From Methylomonas methanica (GTDB lineage Bacteria; Pseudomonadota; Gammaproteobacteria; Methylococcales; Methylomonadaceae): a DNA stretch of 37,263 bases. The stretch spans positions 1 to 37,263 of the forward strand of contig NZ_LUUG01000134.1 in assembly GCF_001644035.1 (NCBI RefSeq). Direction: 5' to 3'. The position numbers and the translations under genes are program-made. The notes beneath the pieces were generated by a model. That model made no database searches. It was not told the origin of the DNA and was given only the letters and a program-made list of their open reading frames with translations. Shown here piece by piece: positions 7,353-16,558 of the stretch. The first letter of the stretch is position 1, and every line of letters begins with the position of its first letter.

Positions 7353-7795
7353 CAGTTTTGGATTTTCGCCTGCTTGGCGGCTATCTCGACGGCGCGCTGC
7401 TTTTGTGCGACTTTATCGAGAATACCATTCACGTATTTATGGCTGCCGTCGGCGCCGAAATCCTTGGCCAGATTGACACCTTCGTTAATGATGACTTTGT
7501 ACGGGGTTTCCAAGCGGTTGATCAGCTCGTATGCGCCGATACGCAGGATCGCGCGTTCCACCGGATCGATTTTTTCCACCGGCCTATCGACGAACTCGGC
7601 CAGCGCCGCATCGATCACGTCCAATTGTTTCGGCACACCATGAAACAGCTCGCTGAAATAGGTTTTTTGCGCACCTTTCAGATGCTCTTCTTCCAGAAAA
7701 TAGGTTTCGATACGGATCAAACTCTCGCCGGACATTTGCCATTGATACAGCGCCTGTACCGCGCACTTTCTGGCGTTGGTTTTTGCTTGACTCAT
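7352..7795 (-). CDS. nusB: Transcription antitermination factor NusB
   Basis: NusB binds boxA RNA with NusE (ribosomal protein S10) and promotes rRNA antitermination. The 147 residues are an all-helical domain with the family opening ARKCAVQALYQWQMSG and the blocks VDRPVEKIDPVERAILRIGAYEL (about 87-109) and VIINEGVNLAKDFG. The ATG overlaps the ribH stop (TAATG) and its stop overlaps thiL, so translation is coupled along the cluster. The ribH-nusB neighbourhood is conserved in many bacteria. Confidence 0.96.
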   Translation of the reverse strand: MSQAKTNARKCAVQALYQWQMSGESLIRIETYFLEEEHLKGAQKTYFSELFHGVPKQLDVIDAALAEFVDRPVEKIDPVERAILRIGAYELINRLETPYKVIINEGVNLAKDFGADGSHKYVNGILDKVAQKQRAVEIAAKQAKIQN

Positions 7796-8271
7796 TAAAG
7801 ACCCAGGTTATTAAAGAGACTGACCATTTCGATCGCCGACAGCGCTGCTTCCGCGCCTTTATTGCCGGCTTTGGTGCCGGCACGTTCGATAGCCTGTTCG
7901 ATGCTGTCTACCGTCAACACGCCAAAAGCCACCGGCACGTCGTATTGCAATGCAACTTGGGCAATACCTTTTACGCATTCGCCAGCCACATATTCAAAAT
8001 GCGGTGTGCCACCGCGAATCACCGCACCCAAGGCAATAATCGCGTCGTATTTTTTGCTGGCCGCGATCCGTTGCACCACCATCGGCAATTCGAAGGCGCC
8101 GGGCGCTTTTACCAAAGTAATGTCATTTTTATCCGCGCCATGGCGCACCAGTGCATCGATCGCGCCGCCTTCCAGTTGTTCGACGATAAAGCTGTTGAAG
8201 CGTGAAGAAACGATGCAAAACTTGCCGCCTTGCGCGGAAAATGTGCCTTCCAGAGTAGTGACTGCTGCCAT
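7795..8271 (-). CDS. ribH: 6,7-dimethyl-8-ribityllumazine synthase
   Basis: RibH condenses the ribBA product 3,4-dihydroxy-2-butanone 4-phosphate with the pyrimidine intermediate to give the substrate of riboflavin synthase. It forms large shells of pentamers. Seen here are the family blocks [46 protein letters not shown] and a late FGVLTVD. I place the start at 8271 (158 residues) because the family begins just before the EG motif and an AACAGG lies 7 nt upstream. An in-frame ATG at 8307 would add 12 residues without family support. The stop overlaps the nusB ATG. Confidence 0.95.
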   Translation of the reverse strand: MAAVTTLEGTFSAQGGKFCIVSSRFNSFIVEQLEGGAIDALVRHGADKNDITLVKAPGAFELPMVVQRIAASKKYDAIIALGAVIRGGTPHFEYVAGECVKGIAQVALQYDVPVAFGVLTVDSIEQAIERAGTKAGNKGAEAALSAIEMVSLFNNLGL

Positions 8272-8313
8272 GTGTTTACCTGTTGTTGAATGATTGAAAT
8301 CGTGCAAAACGGA

Positions 8314-8327
8314 TCGAATGCATTCGA
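8314..8327. repeat. Perfect 14-bp palindrome between ribBA and ribH
   Basis: TCGAATG followed directly by CATTCGA in the only sizeable gap of the rib cluster. It has no loop, so it is more likely a protein site or a REP-type remnant than a terminator. Confidence 0.4.
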
Positions 8328-8335
8328 CCCTACTT

Positions 8336-9448
8336 TTAGTGCGTTGAATCGATATGTTCGACTACTTCCAAATCGAAGCCGGACAAGCCTATATATTTTT
8401 TCTGAGCCCCCATCACCTTCAGGCGCCGCACGCCCAAATCCGACAAGATGCGCGAGCCGGCACCGGTGGTGCGCCAGTCCGAATCGGCGCTCAAATCCTG
8501 GCCGTGTTTAACACCGTGGTCCAGCATTTGGTAGGCATGAATCAGTTCCACCAAGTCTTTGTTATTTTCTTTTTGGCGAATTATCACCAAAACGCCGCGA
8601 CCGGCTTCGGCGATATTTTTTAAGGCTTCCCGTACCGGCAGACTGCAATCGCTGCGCTTGGAAAACAATAAATCGTCGATCAAGTTGCGGGCGTGGACTC
8701 TCACCAGCACCGGTTCATCGCCAGCCACGTTGCCCATCACCAAGGCTAAATGTACGTTATCGTCGTTGCAATCTTGGTAGGCGTAAAGCCTAAAATCGCC
8801 GAATTCGGTCGGATAGACGCATTCGCTGATACGCTCCAGGGTGTTTTCGTGTTTGATGCGGTAATGAATCAAATCGGCGATGGTGCCGATTTTTAGATTG
8901 TGCTGGTCGGCAAACACTTCCAGATCAGGCCGCCGCGCCATCGAACCGTCGTCGTTCAGGATTTCCACGATGACGGCCGCCGGCTCAACGCCCGCCAGCC
9001 GGGCCAGATCGCAACCAGCTTCAGTATGCCCGGCCCGATTTAACACGCCACCGGCTTGCGCCATCAATGGAAAAATATGTCCCGGTTGCACCAAGTCGCC
9101 CGGTTGCGCATTTTTTGCCACCGCCGCCTGCACGGTCAAGGCCCGGTCGGCAGCGGAAATACCGGTGGTCACGCCGGTAGCGGCTTCAATCGATACGGTG
9201 AAATTGGTGGTGTACGGTGTGTTGTTGTCAGTCACCATCAAGGGCAAACGCAACTGCTGGCAGCGTTCGCGGGTCAAGGTCAGACAAATCAGGCCACGGC
9301 CGTATTTGGCCATGAAATTAATGTCTTCCGGCCGGGCAAACGCCGCCGCCATCAACAAATCGCCTTCGTTTTCCCGGTCTTCATCGTCCATGATGATGAC
9401 CATTTTGCCTTGGCGAAGGTCGGCTATGATTTCTTCTATGCTATTCAT
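8336..9448 (-). CDS. ribBA: Bifunctional-type RibBA: active DHBP synthase with a degenerate GTP cyclohydrolase II domain
   Basis: The N-terminal half (1-200) is a normal 3,4-dihydroxy-2-butanone-4-phosphate synthase: [11 protein letters not shown] (about 21-31), the GHIFPL block and [13 protein letters not shown] are intact. The C-terminal half (about 205-370) aligns with GTP cyclohydrolase II but lacks its signature. The zinc-binding stretch HSECLTGD..S.RCDC is replaced by [14 protein letters not shown], leaving one of three cysteines, and the catalytic RQEGRGIGL is RQKENNKDL. The second domain is therefore probably not a cyclohydrolase, and a separate RibA should be encoded elsewhere. Such degenerate fusions are known in proteobacteria. 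The ATG overlaps the ribE stop (ATGA). Confidence 0.92.
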   Translation of the reverse strand: MNSIEEIIADLRQGKMVIIMDDEDRENEGDLLMAAAFARPEDINFMAKYGRGLICLTLTRERCQQLRLPLMVTDNNTPYTTNFTVSIEAATGVTTGISAADRALTVQAAVAKNAQPGDLVQPGHIFPLMAQAGGVLNRAGHTEAGCDLARLAGVEPAAVIVEILNDDGSMARRPDLEVFADQHNLKIGTIADLIHYRIKHENTLERISECVYPTEFGDFRLYAYQDCNDDNVHLALVMGNVAGDEPVLVRVHARNLIDDLLFSKRSDCSLPVREALKNIAEAGRGVLVIIRQKENNKDLVELIHAYQMLDHGVKHGQDLSADSDWRTTGAGSRILSDLGVRRLKVMGAQKKYIGLSGFDLEVVEHIDSTH

Positions 9449-10101
9449 TTAATAAAGCCTGCGTTTTGTAATAAGGCCTCGGTAACGCCGCCTTGACTGT
9501 AAGCTGCGGTTTCGCCTTTCATCAGGCGTTCCAAGTAGCGGGCCAGCAAATCGACTTCCAGATTCACCTCGCTGCCCGCCTCGGTGCTACCCAGGGTGGT
9601 CTCTTGTAAGGTATGCGGCACGATATTCACGGAAAAATAAGCACCATCGACTGAGTTGACGGTTAGGCTGATGCCGTTGATGCAAATCGAGCCTTTTTCG
9701 GCGATATATTTAGCCAGCACATCCGGCGCCTTGAATTTGAAACGAATCGAGCGGCCATCGGCCTGTTTCTCGACCACTTTGCCGATCCCATCGACATGAC
9801 CGCTGACGATATGTCCGCCCAGCCGGCTGGACGGCGTCATCGCCAGCTCCAGATTAACCGGCGTACCGGTAGTTGCCGTCTTTAAGGTAGTACGCGATAA
9901 AGTCTCGTTTGAGACGTCGGCGCAAAAATAATGTTCGCCCAGTTCCACGGCGGTCAGGCAAACGCCGTTCACCGCGATGCTGTCACCCAATGCGCATTCG
10001 CGTAACGACAGCTTGCCGGTATCGATAATTAACCGGCAATCACCACCTTTAGGCTGGATGGCCTTGATTTTGCCGATAGCTAAAATAATCCCGGTAAACA
10101 T
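9445..10101 (-). CDS. ribE: Riboflavin synthase, alpha chain
   Basis: This enzyme dismutates two molecules of 6,7-dimethyl-8-ribityllumazine to riboflavin. The product of 218 residues shows the internal duplication of the family: MFTGIILAIGKI at the start, VNGVCLTAVE with FCADVSNETLSRTT in the first barrel, and INGISLTVNSV with FSVNIVPHTLQETTL in the second. GGHIVSGHVDGIGKV links the two barrels. It overlaps ribBA by four bases (ATGA), consistent with coupled translation. Upstream is a small secreted protein gene, 37 bp away. No FMN riboswitch is seen before it. Confidence 0.95.
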   Translation of the reverse strand: MFTGIILAIGKIKAIQPKGGDCRLIIDTGKLSLRECALGDSIAVNGVCLTAVELGEHYFCADVSNETLSRTTLKTATTGTPVNLELAMTPSSRLGGHIVSGHVDGIGKVVEKQADGRSIRFKFKAPDVLAKYIAEKGSICINGISLTVNSVDGAYFSVNIVPHTLQETTLGSTEAGSEVNLEVDLLARYLERLMKGETAAYSQGGVTEALLQNAGFIK

Positions 10102-10138
10102 GGTTATCGCTCTATAAAGGGAAAAATGTCCGTAAGCA

Positions 10139-10399
10139 TTAGCGCGGGGCTGGCTCGGAGGATTGCTTTGGAGTTGGGGTGTCCGGGTCTTTCTTTACCG
10201 GCTTGGCCGGCTTACGATAAACATCCACCGTTTGGTAGGTACCGCTATGATAATCGTAGATTTCGATTTCATGCTTTTCGCCGATCAATTCACCGCCTTG
10301 AATCTGCAAGGTACTGGTTTCCGGGGTGTCGTCCTCATCCGCCGTCGCCCAAGCAGGCAACAAGCCCATTACCACTGTAATTACAATAATGCTTTTCAT
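10139..10399 (-). CDS. Small predicted secreted protein inside the rib operon
   Basis: Unrecognised 86-residue protein. Residues 1-20 (MKSIIVITVVMGLLPAWATA) form a clear Sec signal peptide with an AxA-type cut, so the mature part of about 66 residues should be periplasmic. It is acidic at first, has a short middle (LQIQGGELIGEKHEIEIYDY) that may form strands, and ends in a Lys/Pro-rich tail with no further membrane segment. It lies 4 bp after the ribD stop and 37 bp before ribE on the same strand, so it is almost certainly co-transcribed with riboflavin genes. A role in flavin export or periplasmic flavoproteins is possible but unsupported by any motif. Confidence 0.7.
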   Translation of the reverse strand: MKSIIVITVVMGLLPAWATADEDDTPETSTLQIQGGELIGEKHEIEIYDYHSGTYQTVDVYRKPAKPVKKDPDTPTPKQSSEPAPR

Positions 10400-10403
10400 C
10401 GTT

Positions 10404-11495
10404 TCAATCGGTTTTTGCTTGATAGCGTAATCTCAAATCCGGTCCAATTTGCCGGGCTTCTATCAAACGCAGATTTTTTTTATCCTGCATAGTCAGCATA
10501 CCCGACAGACTAAACAGGCCGCGCGCCTGATCGCCCAACACGCACGGTGCCATGTAAATCAACCATTCATCGATCAGCCCGCTATCCAGCAGCGCGCCGT
10601 TCAGCGTGGCTCCGGCTTCGATCAATACTGTGTTGATTTGTAACTCGGCCAGCAACTTAAAAACCTGCGCTAAGTCAGCGCGCCCGTTCTGCGCACCGAC
10701 CTGAAACACTTTGCAGCCCACGTCGCGTAATTTCTGCTGTTTTAGCGCGTCGTCGCTACAGGTAATAATCCAGACGTCTACCGCATTTTCCAACAGCCTT
10801 GTGGATAAGGGCATGCGTAATTGCGAATCCAGCACGACTTTAAGCGGCTGCACCGCATCGAAATCGACGCGCGCATTCAATTGCGGATCGTCGTATAACA
10901 CCGTGTCGATGCCGGTGACAATCGCGCTGCTGGCCGCCCGCCAAAGCTGTACGTCTTGTCTGGCGCTGGCGGAAGTAATCCATTTACTCTCGCCGGAGAC
11001 CAGCGCGGTCCGGCCGTCCAAGCTCATGGCCAGCTTGCTGCGCATCCACGGCAAACCATGCCTCATGCGTTTGAAAAAGCCTTGATTCAGTTTTTCGGCT
11101 TCTTGCTGTAATACGCCGACCAGCACCTCGATGCCTGCCCCCCGGAGCTTTTGCAAACCGCGCCCAGCGACAAGGGGATTGGGATCCTGCATCGCCACCA
11201 CGACCCGGCTGATCCCGGCAGCGATCAGCGCGTCGCTGCAAGGGCCGGTTTTACCATGATGACTGCAAGGCTCCAGCGTCACATAAGCTGTCGCGCCTCG
11301 CGCGTTATCGGTCTTAGCCAGCGCATCGACTTCGGCATGGGCAAACCCGGCGCGTTGGGTCCAACCCTCGGCAATAACCTTGTCGTCCTTTACCAACACA
11401 CAACCTACATGCGGGTTGGGGTCGGTCGTGTATCTGCCGTATTCCGCCAATTTGACGGCGCGCGCCATATAAGCCGCATCTTGACTAGACATCAT
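10404..11495 (-). CDS. ribD: Riboflavin biosynthesis deaminase/reductase
   Basis: RibD performs two steps: deamination of the pyrimidine intermediate and NADPH-dependent reduction of its ribosyl chain. The N-terminal deaminase domain (about 1-145) has the zinc ligands His53 (HAE), Cys77 and Cys86 ([11 protein letters not shown]) and the catalytic Glu55. The C-terminal reductase domain (about 150-363) has [29 protein letters not shown] and [14 protein letters not shown]. The length of 363 is normal. The start at 11495 overlaps the nrdR end by 11 bp; a second ATG follows immediately, so the start may be one codon later. Confidence 0.95.
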   Translation of the reverse strand: MMSSQDAAYMARAVKLAEYGRYTTDPNPHVGCVLVKDDKVIAEGWTQRAGFAHAEVDALAKTDNARGATAYVTLEPCSHHGKTGPCSDALIAAGISRVVVAMQDPNPLVAGRGLQKLRGAGIEVLVGVLQQEAEKLNQGFFKRMRHGLPWMRSKLAMSLDGRTALVSGESKWITSASARQDVQLWRAASSAIVTGIDTVLYDDPQLNARVDFDAVQPLKVVLDSQLRMPLSTRLLENAVDVWIITCSDDALKQQKLRDVGCKVFQVGAQNGRADLAQVFKLLAELQINTVLIEAGATLNGALLDSGLIDEWLIYMAPCVLGDQARGLFSLSGMLTMQDKKNLRLIEARQIGPDLRLRYQAKTD

Positions 11496-11943
11496 GCTTT
11501 TGCAGATTTTCGATCATCGCGGTGAATTCGGAGACATCCTGGAAGCTGCGATACACCGAGGCGAAGCGCACGAAAGCGACATGATCCAGTGTTTGCAATT
11601 CTTGCATCACCAGTTCGCCTAGTTCGCGAGCCGGAATTTCGCGCTCGCCCTTTGCCGTCAGGGCTTTTTTGATGCGGCTAAGCGCCGCTTCGACGGCGTC
11701 CACTTGTACCGGGCGTTTTTCCAGGGCTCGCTGCATGCCGGCCCGCAGCTTAGCTTCGTCGAAACTTTGCCGGGCACCGTTGCGCTTGATAATGCGCGGC
11801 AAGGTTAATTCAACCACTTCGAAGGTGGTAAACCGCTCTTTGCAGGCCACGCATTCGCGGCGGCGTTTGACTTGATCGCCGTCGTCGGCCAAGCGGGTAT
11901 CTATTACCCGAGTATCTTGTGCTGAGCAAAACGGACAACGCAT
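11485..11943 (-). CDS. nrdR: Transcriptional repressor NrdR
   Basis: NrdR represses ribonucleotide reductase genes in response to ATP/dATP. The 152-residue product has the N-terminal zinc ribbon (Cys3, Cys6, Cys31, Cys34) with the basic VKRRREC stretch, then the ATP-cone domain (about 49-139) containing the [16 protein letters not shown] nucleotide-binding region. nrdR leading ribD is a conserved gammaproteobacterial arrangement. It is the first gene of the minus-strand rib cluster; 84 bp separate it from the upstream channel gene, where a promoter would have to lie. Confidence 0.96.
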   Translation of the reverse strand: MRCPFCSAQDTRVIDTRLADDGDQVKRRRECVACKERFTTFEVVELTLPRIIKRNGARQSFDEAKLRAGMQRALEKRPVQVDAVEAALSRIKKALTAKGEREIPARELGELVMQELQTLDHVAFVRFASVYRSFQDVSEFTAMIENLQKHDV

Positions 11944-12027
11944 AGTTAAAGAGCCAAATCGATGTTCAAAGGGCGGCCATTTTATTACAGAATGGCTTTA
12001 TATTGAAATCGGCTAATAAACCGTGCG

Positions 12028-15000
12028 TCATTCGTTCAATATCCCCTTCGCTACCGAACGGATATGCACGTCGCGTTGCGGATAAGGTATCTCGATATGG
12101 TGGGCCAGCAAAGCTTCGTATATTTTTGTGTGCAGGCGATGGGTAACTACCGTCCTGTCGCTAAGCTCACGGACGAATACATTTATTTTGAACTGTAGGG
12201 CACTATCGCCAAAGCCGACAAAGATCACCAGTGGTTCAGGGTCGCTAAGCACTTGCTCTACGCTCTTTACCGCATCCGCCAGGATTTGCTCCACCATTGC
12301 CACACTGGTGCCATAGGCTACGCTGACCGGCACCACCACCCTGGTGACCGTATCGGACAAGGTCCAATTGATCAAGCGGTCGGTAATAAAGGTTTTATTC
12401 GGCACTACCAACTCTTTTCTATCCCAATCGACAATATGCGTCGCCCGCATTTGAATGCGGCTGACCCGGCCGGTCACATCGCCGACCGTGACCGTATCGC
12501 CCACGCGAATCGGCCGCTCGAACAACAGGATAATGCCCGACACCATATTCGCGAAAATCTCCTGCAAACCAAAGCCCAAACCCACCGATAGCGCGGCCAC
12601 CAGCCATTGCACTTGCGACCAACTGCCGCCCAGCTCTTTGGCAACCGCCAGAAAGGCGATCGCTATCAAGGAATATCGCACTAACTGGATCAACGCATAA
12701 CGACTGCCGGCGGTCATCGCGAACTTGCCGGCGGTTACCAAATCCACCAAAGCCGGAAAGTTACTGGCAAACACAAAGGCCAGGCCGCTATACACCAGGC
12801 ATATCAGCAGGTTGATCAAGGTGATGGGCTCTAGGGTTTCCTTGCCATCCACCATCTCGCTATGCTGCCACAGCACTACCTGATCGAACACCGTCAAAGC
12901 CGGCAAAATATCGCTCCAGATCATCCAGAAACCCATCAACATGATCACCATCACCACCGTGGTCAACAATTTATGGCTTTGCTGATTGATTTTGGAAATA
13001 TCCAGCAATTGCTCCTCAACAGGATAGCCCCCTTCCAAGTTGGCGCTACTCACGGCGGCTTGCTCGACCTGTTTACGTTTCTGCCGCGCGTTTTTTAAGG
13101 CCAATTGCCGTTCGGTGTTGCGCAACCAACGCAATACCAAGCCCTGGAACAATACAGTGATAAAAATCAACCGTAGCGTCAACAGCAGCTTTTCCTGCAA
13201 TTCCAATGCGCTTTGGTAATAGCCCGCCACCGCAAAACCGATGATCACCAGCGGCGTCAATACTGCGATACCGTACCAGAGATAACGCAAACTGCTGAGC
13301 CAGCCATCGGATTGTTGATAGAAATTTTTCCCTAAGCCGGTCATGGGCTGCGTGAGGCGATGTAATACATAGCTCATCATCAACATCATCACGATCATTG
13401 CCGTTCTACCCAGCGCATGACTGTGTTCCGAGAACAAATCGCTGCCGGTCATCGCGGTGATAAACACGCAAGGTACCAGTACGAAGCGCGCCCATTTCAT
13501 TTGGCCGTAGAGTAAACGGACTGCGTGTTGCGGCCATTGCAACAAGGTGTCCGCAACGCCGCCCGGTTTGAACAAACGAAACACAAATTGCACTATGCAT
13601 AATGACACTGCGGTGGCAGTCAGGCCTTCGGCAAAAGCATGACTAAACAGATCGGCCCGAACGTTCAATATCAACACACCAGCCATCCAGGCCATAAGCA
13701 ATGGGCCCGACAAGGAGAGTAGTAACAGATACAACAGGCTGGATAAAATTTCCGCAAACTCTTGATTGACAGCTTTTTTCCCCAGCAGCTCCGTCAAGCG
13801 CTGTTTGACGCCGGCGCGAAAGCGCCAGTGGAATATCACGACACTTAAACCGCCGAGTACCAGCAACGGAAAATGACTGATGCCGTCCCAAAAACCATTC
13901 ACCACGCCCCACCAGTTACCGGGACTCATGAACCAGAGCAAGGATGAGAAAATGTCTTGTAGAAAATATTTATCGATAACCGGGGCACTGGGCACCCACA
14001 GCAAGCGTTGATCCAAATACGCGCTAAATTTGTCGGCTATACCCAGCATTTGCTGCAAACTAAAATCGACATCGCCCAGCACGCGGCCGTATTCGTTGTA
14101 ACCGTTAGCCAGTCTTGCTACCAGATCTTTCTGATCGTTCAGCAACATCCGCAGTTCGGTACGCACCCTCAGCTTTTCCGAATCGGGCGTGTTTTCCGGC
14201 AACTGGGCGATACGCGTCAACAACAGTTGATTAATATCGACCAGGCCTTTTTTGGCTTCGTCCAGCTTAAACATTTCCAAACTCGCCAGCGCAATCTGAT
14301 TTTGAATCTCATCGCCCAAGGTGCTGTATTGTTTGCGTTGCGGCAAATTACGGCGCTGTTCGCGCAGTAAATTACCCAAGGCCGGACTTAAACCCGCCAG
14401 GCTGATTTTTTGCTCGGCGCTTTGAAAGTCCTTTTCCAGTTGTTTGTAGCGTACGTCGATTTCACTTTTCTGGAGCGAGTACAGCTCCATATTTTTATTG
14501 ATTTCCTGCAAACTGCGGTTGAACTGCATATTCTCTTTCGTCGCGACTCGAATCAACGGATGTTTGCCCTCCGCATCTTTTTCAGCCTGCAATAATGCGG
14601 CCTGTTCTTTGTCGGTTTCCTGCTGACGCCGCTCCAGCAGGAAATTATCGAGATCGGCAATCACTAAACTCTGTTGTTCGCGTTGCAAGGTCAATAGATG
14701 TACACGGTCTTTATTGGCCTGCAATTGCAGAGGATTGCTAAGATTTTCCAACTCCAGCGTTTTCAGCGTGCTGTTTAACAGGCGAATCCGGCTATCCAGT
14801 TGTATCTGTCTGGCTTCTTTTTGATAAAGATTATCGCCAGCCGCAGATGCCAAAGCTTGTTGTTCATGTTGACTGGATGCCTGCTTGCTCTTGATTTCGG
14901 AGACTTTTTCCCTGATCAGTTGCGGGCGGCCGCTCAGTTCGCCCAACGTGGCTTCAATACGGCTAATCTCAGCATCCAAGTCGCTAAGCCGGGTTTTTTC

Positions 15001-15399
15001 GATAAGCAGACGCTGCTCCAACTCATCCGTCGGAAAGATCGCCAGCTTCTCGGACTTGCGATTTTTCAAATTGCTTTCGGCCTCGGCTATTTGTCTTGCC
15101 AATTGCTTAACTTCTATCGGTAAGCTGTTTAATGCCTGCTTGAACGATTCGGCCTGCCTATCCTGTGCCTCCAGTTCGTTGAGGTTATCTTCGCTCTCAT
15201 GATAAGCCGCCAGAATCCGGTTTTTTTGCTCTTCAGGCAGATTTTGCTTGTCTTTGACGGTCTGAATACGTTGTTGTATGTCGGCAAGTGATAGCGCTTT
15301 AATCGCAGGCTTTTGATTTGCGGCGTGAGCAAGGTTTAAACTGATCAGCAAAAACAGCAAACAAAAGGCAAAGCCGGATCTTAAAAAATTTGGTTTCAT
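12028..15399 (-). CDS. Large MscS-family mechanosensitive channel (MscK/MscM type)
   Basis: Osmotic-shock relief channel of the inner membrane. From the ATG at 15399 the protein has 1,123 residues, the size of MscK/MscM. A signal peptide (about 1-26, ending AHA) leads a long Gln/Glu/Leu-rich periplasmic coiled-coil region (to about 470), then roughly ten hydrophobic segments. The C-terminal MscS core contains VAALSVGLGFGLQEIFANMVSG (pore helix), the FERPIRVGDTVTVGDVTG beta-domain entry and VPNKTFI. A longer frame starts at 15504, but it would overlap the divergent gene and put the signal peptide internally, so I prefer 15399. Only 45 bp separates it from the divergent gene at 15445. Confidence 0.9.
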   Translation of the reverse strand: MKPNFLRSGFAFCLLFLLISLNLAHAANQKPAIKALSLADIQQRIQTVKDKQNLPEEQKNRILAAYHESEDNLNELEAQDRQAESFKQALNSLPIEVKQLARQIAEAESNLKNRKSEKLAIFPTDELEQRLLIEKTRLSDLDAEISRIEATLGELSGRPQLIREKVSEIKSKQASSQHEQQALASAAGDNLYQKEARQIQLDSRIRLLNSTLKTLELENLSNPLQLQANKDRVHLLTLQREQQSLVIADLDNFLLERRQQETDKEQAALLQAEKDAEGKHPLIRVATKENMQFNRSLQEINKNMELYSLQKSEIDVRYKQLEKDFQSAEQKISLAGLSPALGNLLREQRRNLPQRKQYSTLGDEIQNQIALASLEMFKLDEAKKGLVDINQLLLTRIAQLPENTPDSEKLRVRTELRMLLNDQKDLVARLANGYNEYGRVLGDVDFSLQQMLGIADKFSAYLDQRLLWVPSAPVIDKYFLQDIFSSLLWFMSPGNWWGVVNGFWDGISHFPLLVLGGLSVVIFHWRFRAGVKQRLTELLGKKAVNQEFAEILSSLLYLLLLSLSGPLLMAWMAGVLILNVRADLFSHAFAEGLTATAVSLCIVQFVFRLFKPGGVADTLLQWPQHAVRLLYGQMKWARFVLVPCVFITAMTGSDLFSEHSHALGRTAMIVMMLMMSYVLHRLTQPMTGLGKNFYQQSDGWLSSLRYLWYGIAVLTPLVIIGFAVAGYYQSALELQEKLLLTLRLIFITVLFQGLVLRWLRNTERQLALKNARQKRKQVEQAAVSSANLEGGYPVEEQLLDISKINQQSHKLLTTVVMVIMLMGFWMIWSDILPALTVFDQVVLWQHSEMVDGKETLEPITLINLLICLVYSGLAFVFASNFPALVDLVTAGKFAMTAGSRYALIQLVRYSLIAIAFLAVAKELGGSWSQVQWLVAALSVGLGFGLQEIFANMVSGIILLFERPIRVGDTVTVGDVTGRVSRIQMRATHIVDWDRKELVVPNKTFITDRLINWTLSDTVTRVVVPVSVAYGTSVAMVEQILADAVKSVEQVLSDPEPLVIFVGFGDSALQFKINVFVRELSDRTVVTHRLHTKIYEALLAHHIEIPYPQRDVHIRSVAKGILNE

Positions 15400-15444
15400 G
15401 CGTTGGCTGGATAACAAAATAAATCTAAAAAGCACATTATAAGA

Positions 15445-16107
15445 ATGGAAAACGGGTTGAGCGAACTGGAAGGTGTCATTAAATATCGCCTTGATCATCA
15501 GCATGGCGAATTAGCGGCGGATATCGATATCAGCGAACTCAATGCCTGGCGTAGCCTGTTTTATCGCTTGCGGCTGATTGGGCAAATAACCGAAAAATAC
15601 GCTGGGCTGGGCTTCGGCAACATCAGTCGGCGTCTGGTTCCCGGTGGCCAAGAATTTTTGATCTCCGGCACTCAAACCGGACATTTGCCTGTGCTTAACA
15701 AACAACACTATGCGCTGATCGAAAGCGCATCACCAGAACGAAATGCCATCAAGTCGCGCGGCTTATCGCAACCGTCCTCGGAAGCGCTCACCCACGCCAG
15801 CGTTTATCGTCAACACCCATCGATTACTGCGGTGATACACGTTCACTGTCCAGAGTTGTGGGTGCAGACTGACCGGCTTGATCTGGCTTGTACTGCGGCA
15901 GACGTACCCTACGGCACCCCGGAAATGGCCAGCGCCGTTGCCGGGCTATTTGCCTCAGGCAAACTGCAACAGGCTGGATTATTCAGCATGCTGGGCCACG
16001 AAGACGGAATTGTGGCGTTTGGCACGACATTACCCGAAGCGTCCTGCTTACTAGTCGAGCAACTGGCAAAGGCCATGGCTATTGAGCAAAACCAGCCGTG
16101 GCCGTAG
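15445..16107 (+). CDS. Class II aldolase/adducin-domain protein
   Basis: A 220-residue protein of the class II aldolase fold (fuculose-phosphate aldolase, ribulose-5-phosphate epimerase, methylthioribulose-phosphate dehydratase). Zinc-site features are visible: FGNISRR near 52, SGTQTG near 72, SSEALTHASVY with the catalytic-type Glu, HVHC (two His) and a third His in LGHEDG. The substrate cannot be set from sequence; it lacks methionine-salvage neighbours, so I do not call it mtnB. The ATG at 15445 has no good ribosome binding site, and a TTG at 15457 is an alternative. It is followed by a glutaredoxin 36 bp downstream on the same strand. Confidence 0.8.
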   Translation: MENGLSELEGVIKYRLDHQHGELAADIDISELNAWRSLFYRLRLIGQITEKYAGLGFGNISRRLVPGGQEFLISGTQTGHLPVLNKQHYALIESASPERNAIKSRGLSQPSSEALTHASVYRQHPSITAVIHVHCPELWVQTDRLDLACTAADVPYGTPEMASAVAGLFASGKLQQAGLFSMLGHEDGIVAFGTTLPEASCLLVEQLAKAMAIEQNQPWP

Positions 16108-16143
16108 AATACCCTCATTCATTAGCATTTATTAATTTTTCTC

Positions 16144-16398
16144 ATGCCGGACATTATCATTTACACCGCAAAGCTCTGCCCATACTGCACCATGGCGAAA
16201 AAACTTTTTGATCGAAAAGGTGTCGGCTATACCGAAATCAATGTGGATGCCGAGCCTGGACTACGTCAGCAAATGATGGAAAAAACCAAACGGCGCACAG
16301 TACCGCAAATCTATATCGGCGAGCGGCACATCGGTGGTTTTGACGATTTACATGCTCTGGATATGAACCACGAGTTAGATCCGCTACTAAACGCTTAA
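16144..16398 (+). CDS. grxC: Glutaredoxin 3 type
   Basis: An 84-residue dithiol glutaredoxin, reducing disulfides in the cytoplasm with glutathione. The active site is Cys12-Pro-Tyr-Cys15. The cis-proline loop RTVPQIYIGERHIGGFDDL (about 51-69) binds glutathione and is intact. Length is exactly that of GrxC. The ribosome binding site is poor (T-rich sequence before the ATG), so it may be translated partly by coupling to the preceding gene. In many proteobacteria grxC is next to secB; that is not the case here. Confidence 0.93.
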   Translation: MPDIIIYTAKLCPYCTMAKKLFDRKGVGYTEINVDAEPGLRQQMMEKTKRRTVPQIYIGERHIGGFDDLHALDMNHELDPLLNA

Positions 16399-16558
16399 GT
16401 GGGTCGACACTGGTATGGACATGCATTTCTGGACATCATTTCCGGCTGAATGACTCCAATCACGATAAGGCTGCTTGTATTATTTGTATAGGGTTGACTG
16501 ACCTAAAAATACCCGGAGTGCATGAATCAACTGCGCAAGCAGCCCATCCTGGCCTGCC

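Noticed and set aside
11944-12027. NrdR box or riboswitch before the rib cluster
   Set aside because: No NrdR-box-like repeat pair and no FMN-riboswitch core were seen in this 84-bp gap or before ribE.
15445-16107. Naming the class II aldolase-fold gene mtnB
   Set aside because: The fold is shared by several enzymes and there are no methionine-salvage genes nearby to decide.
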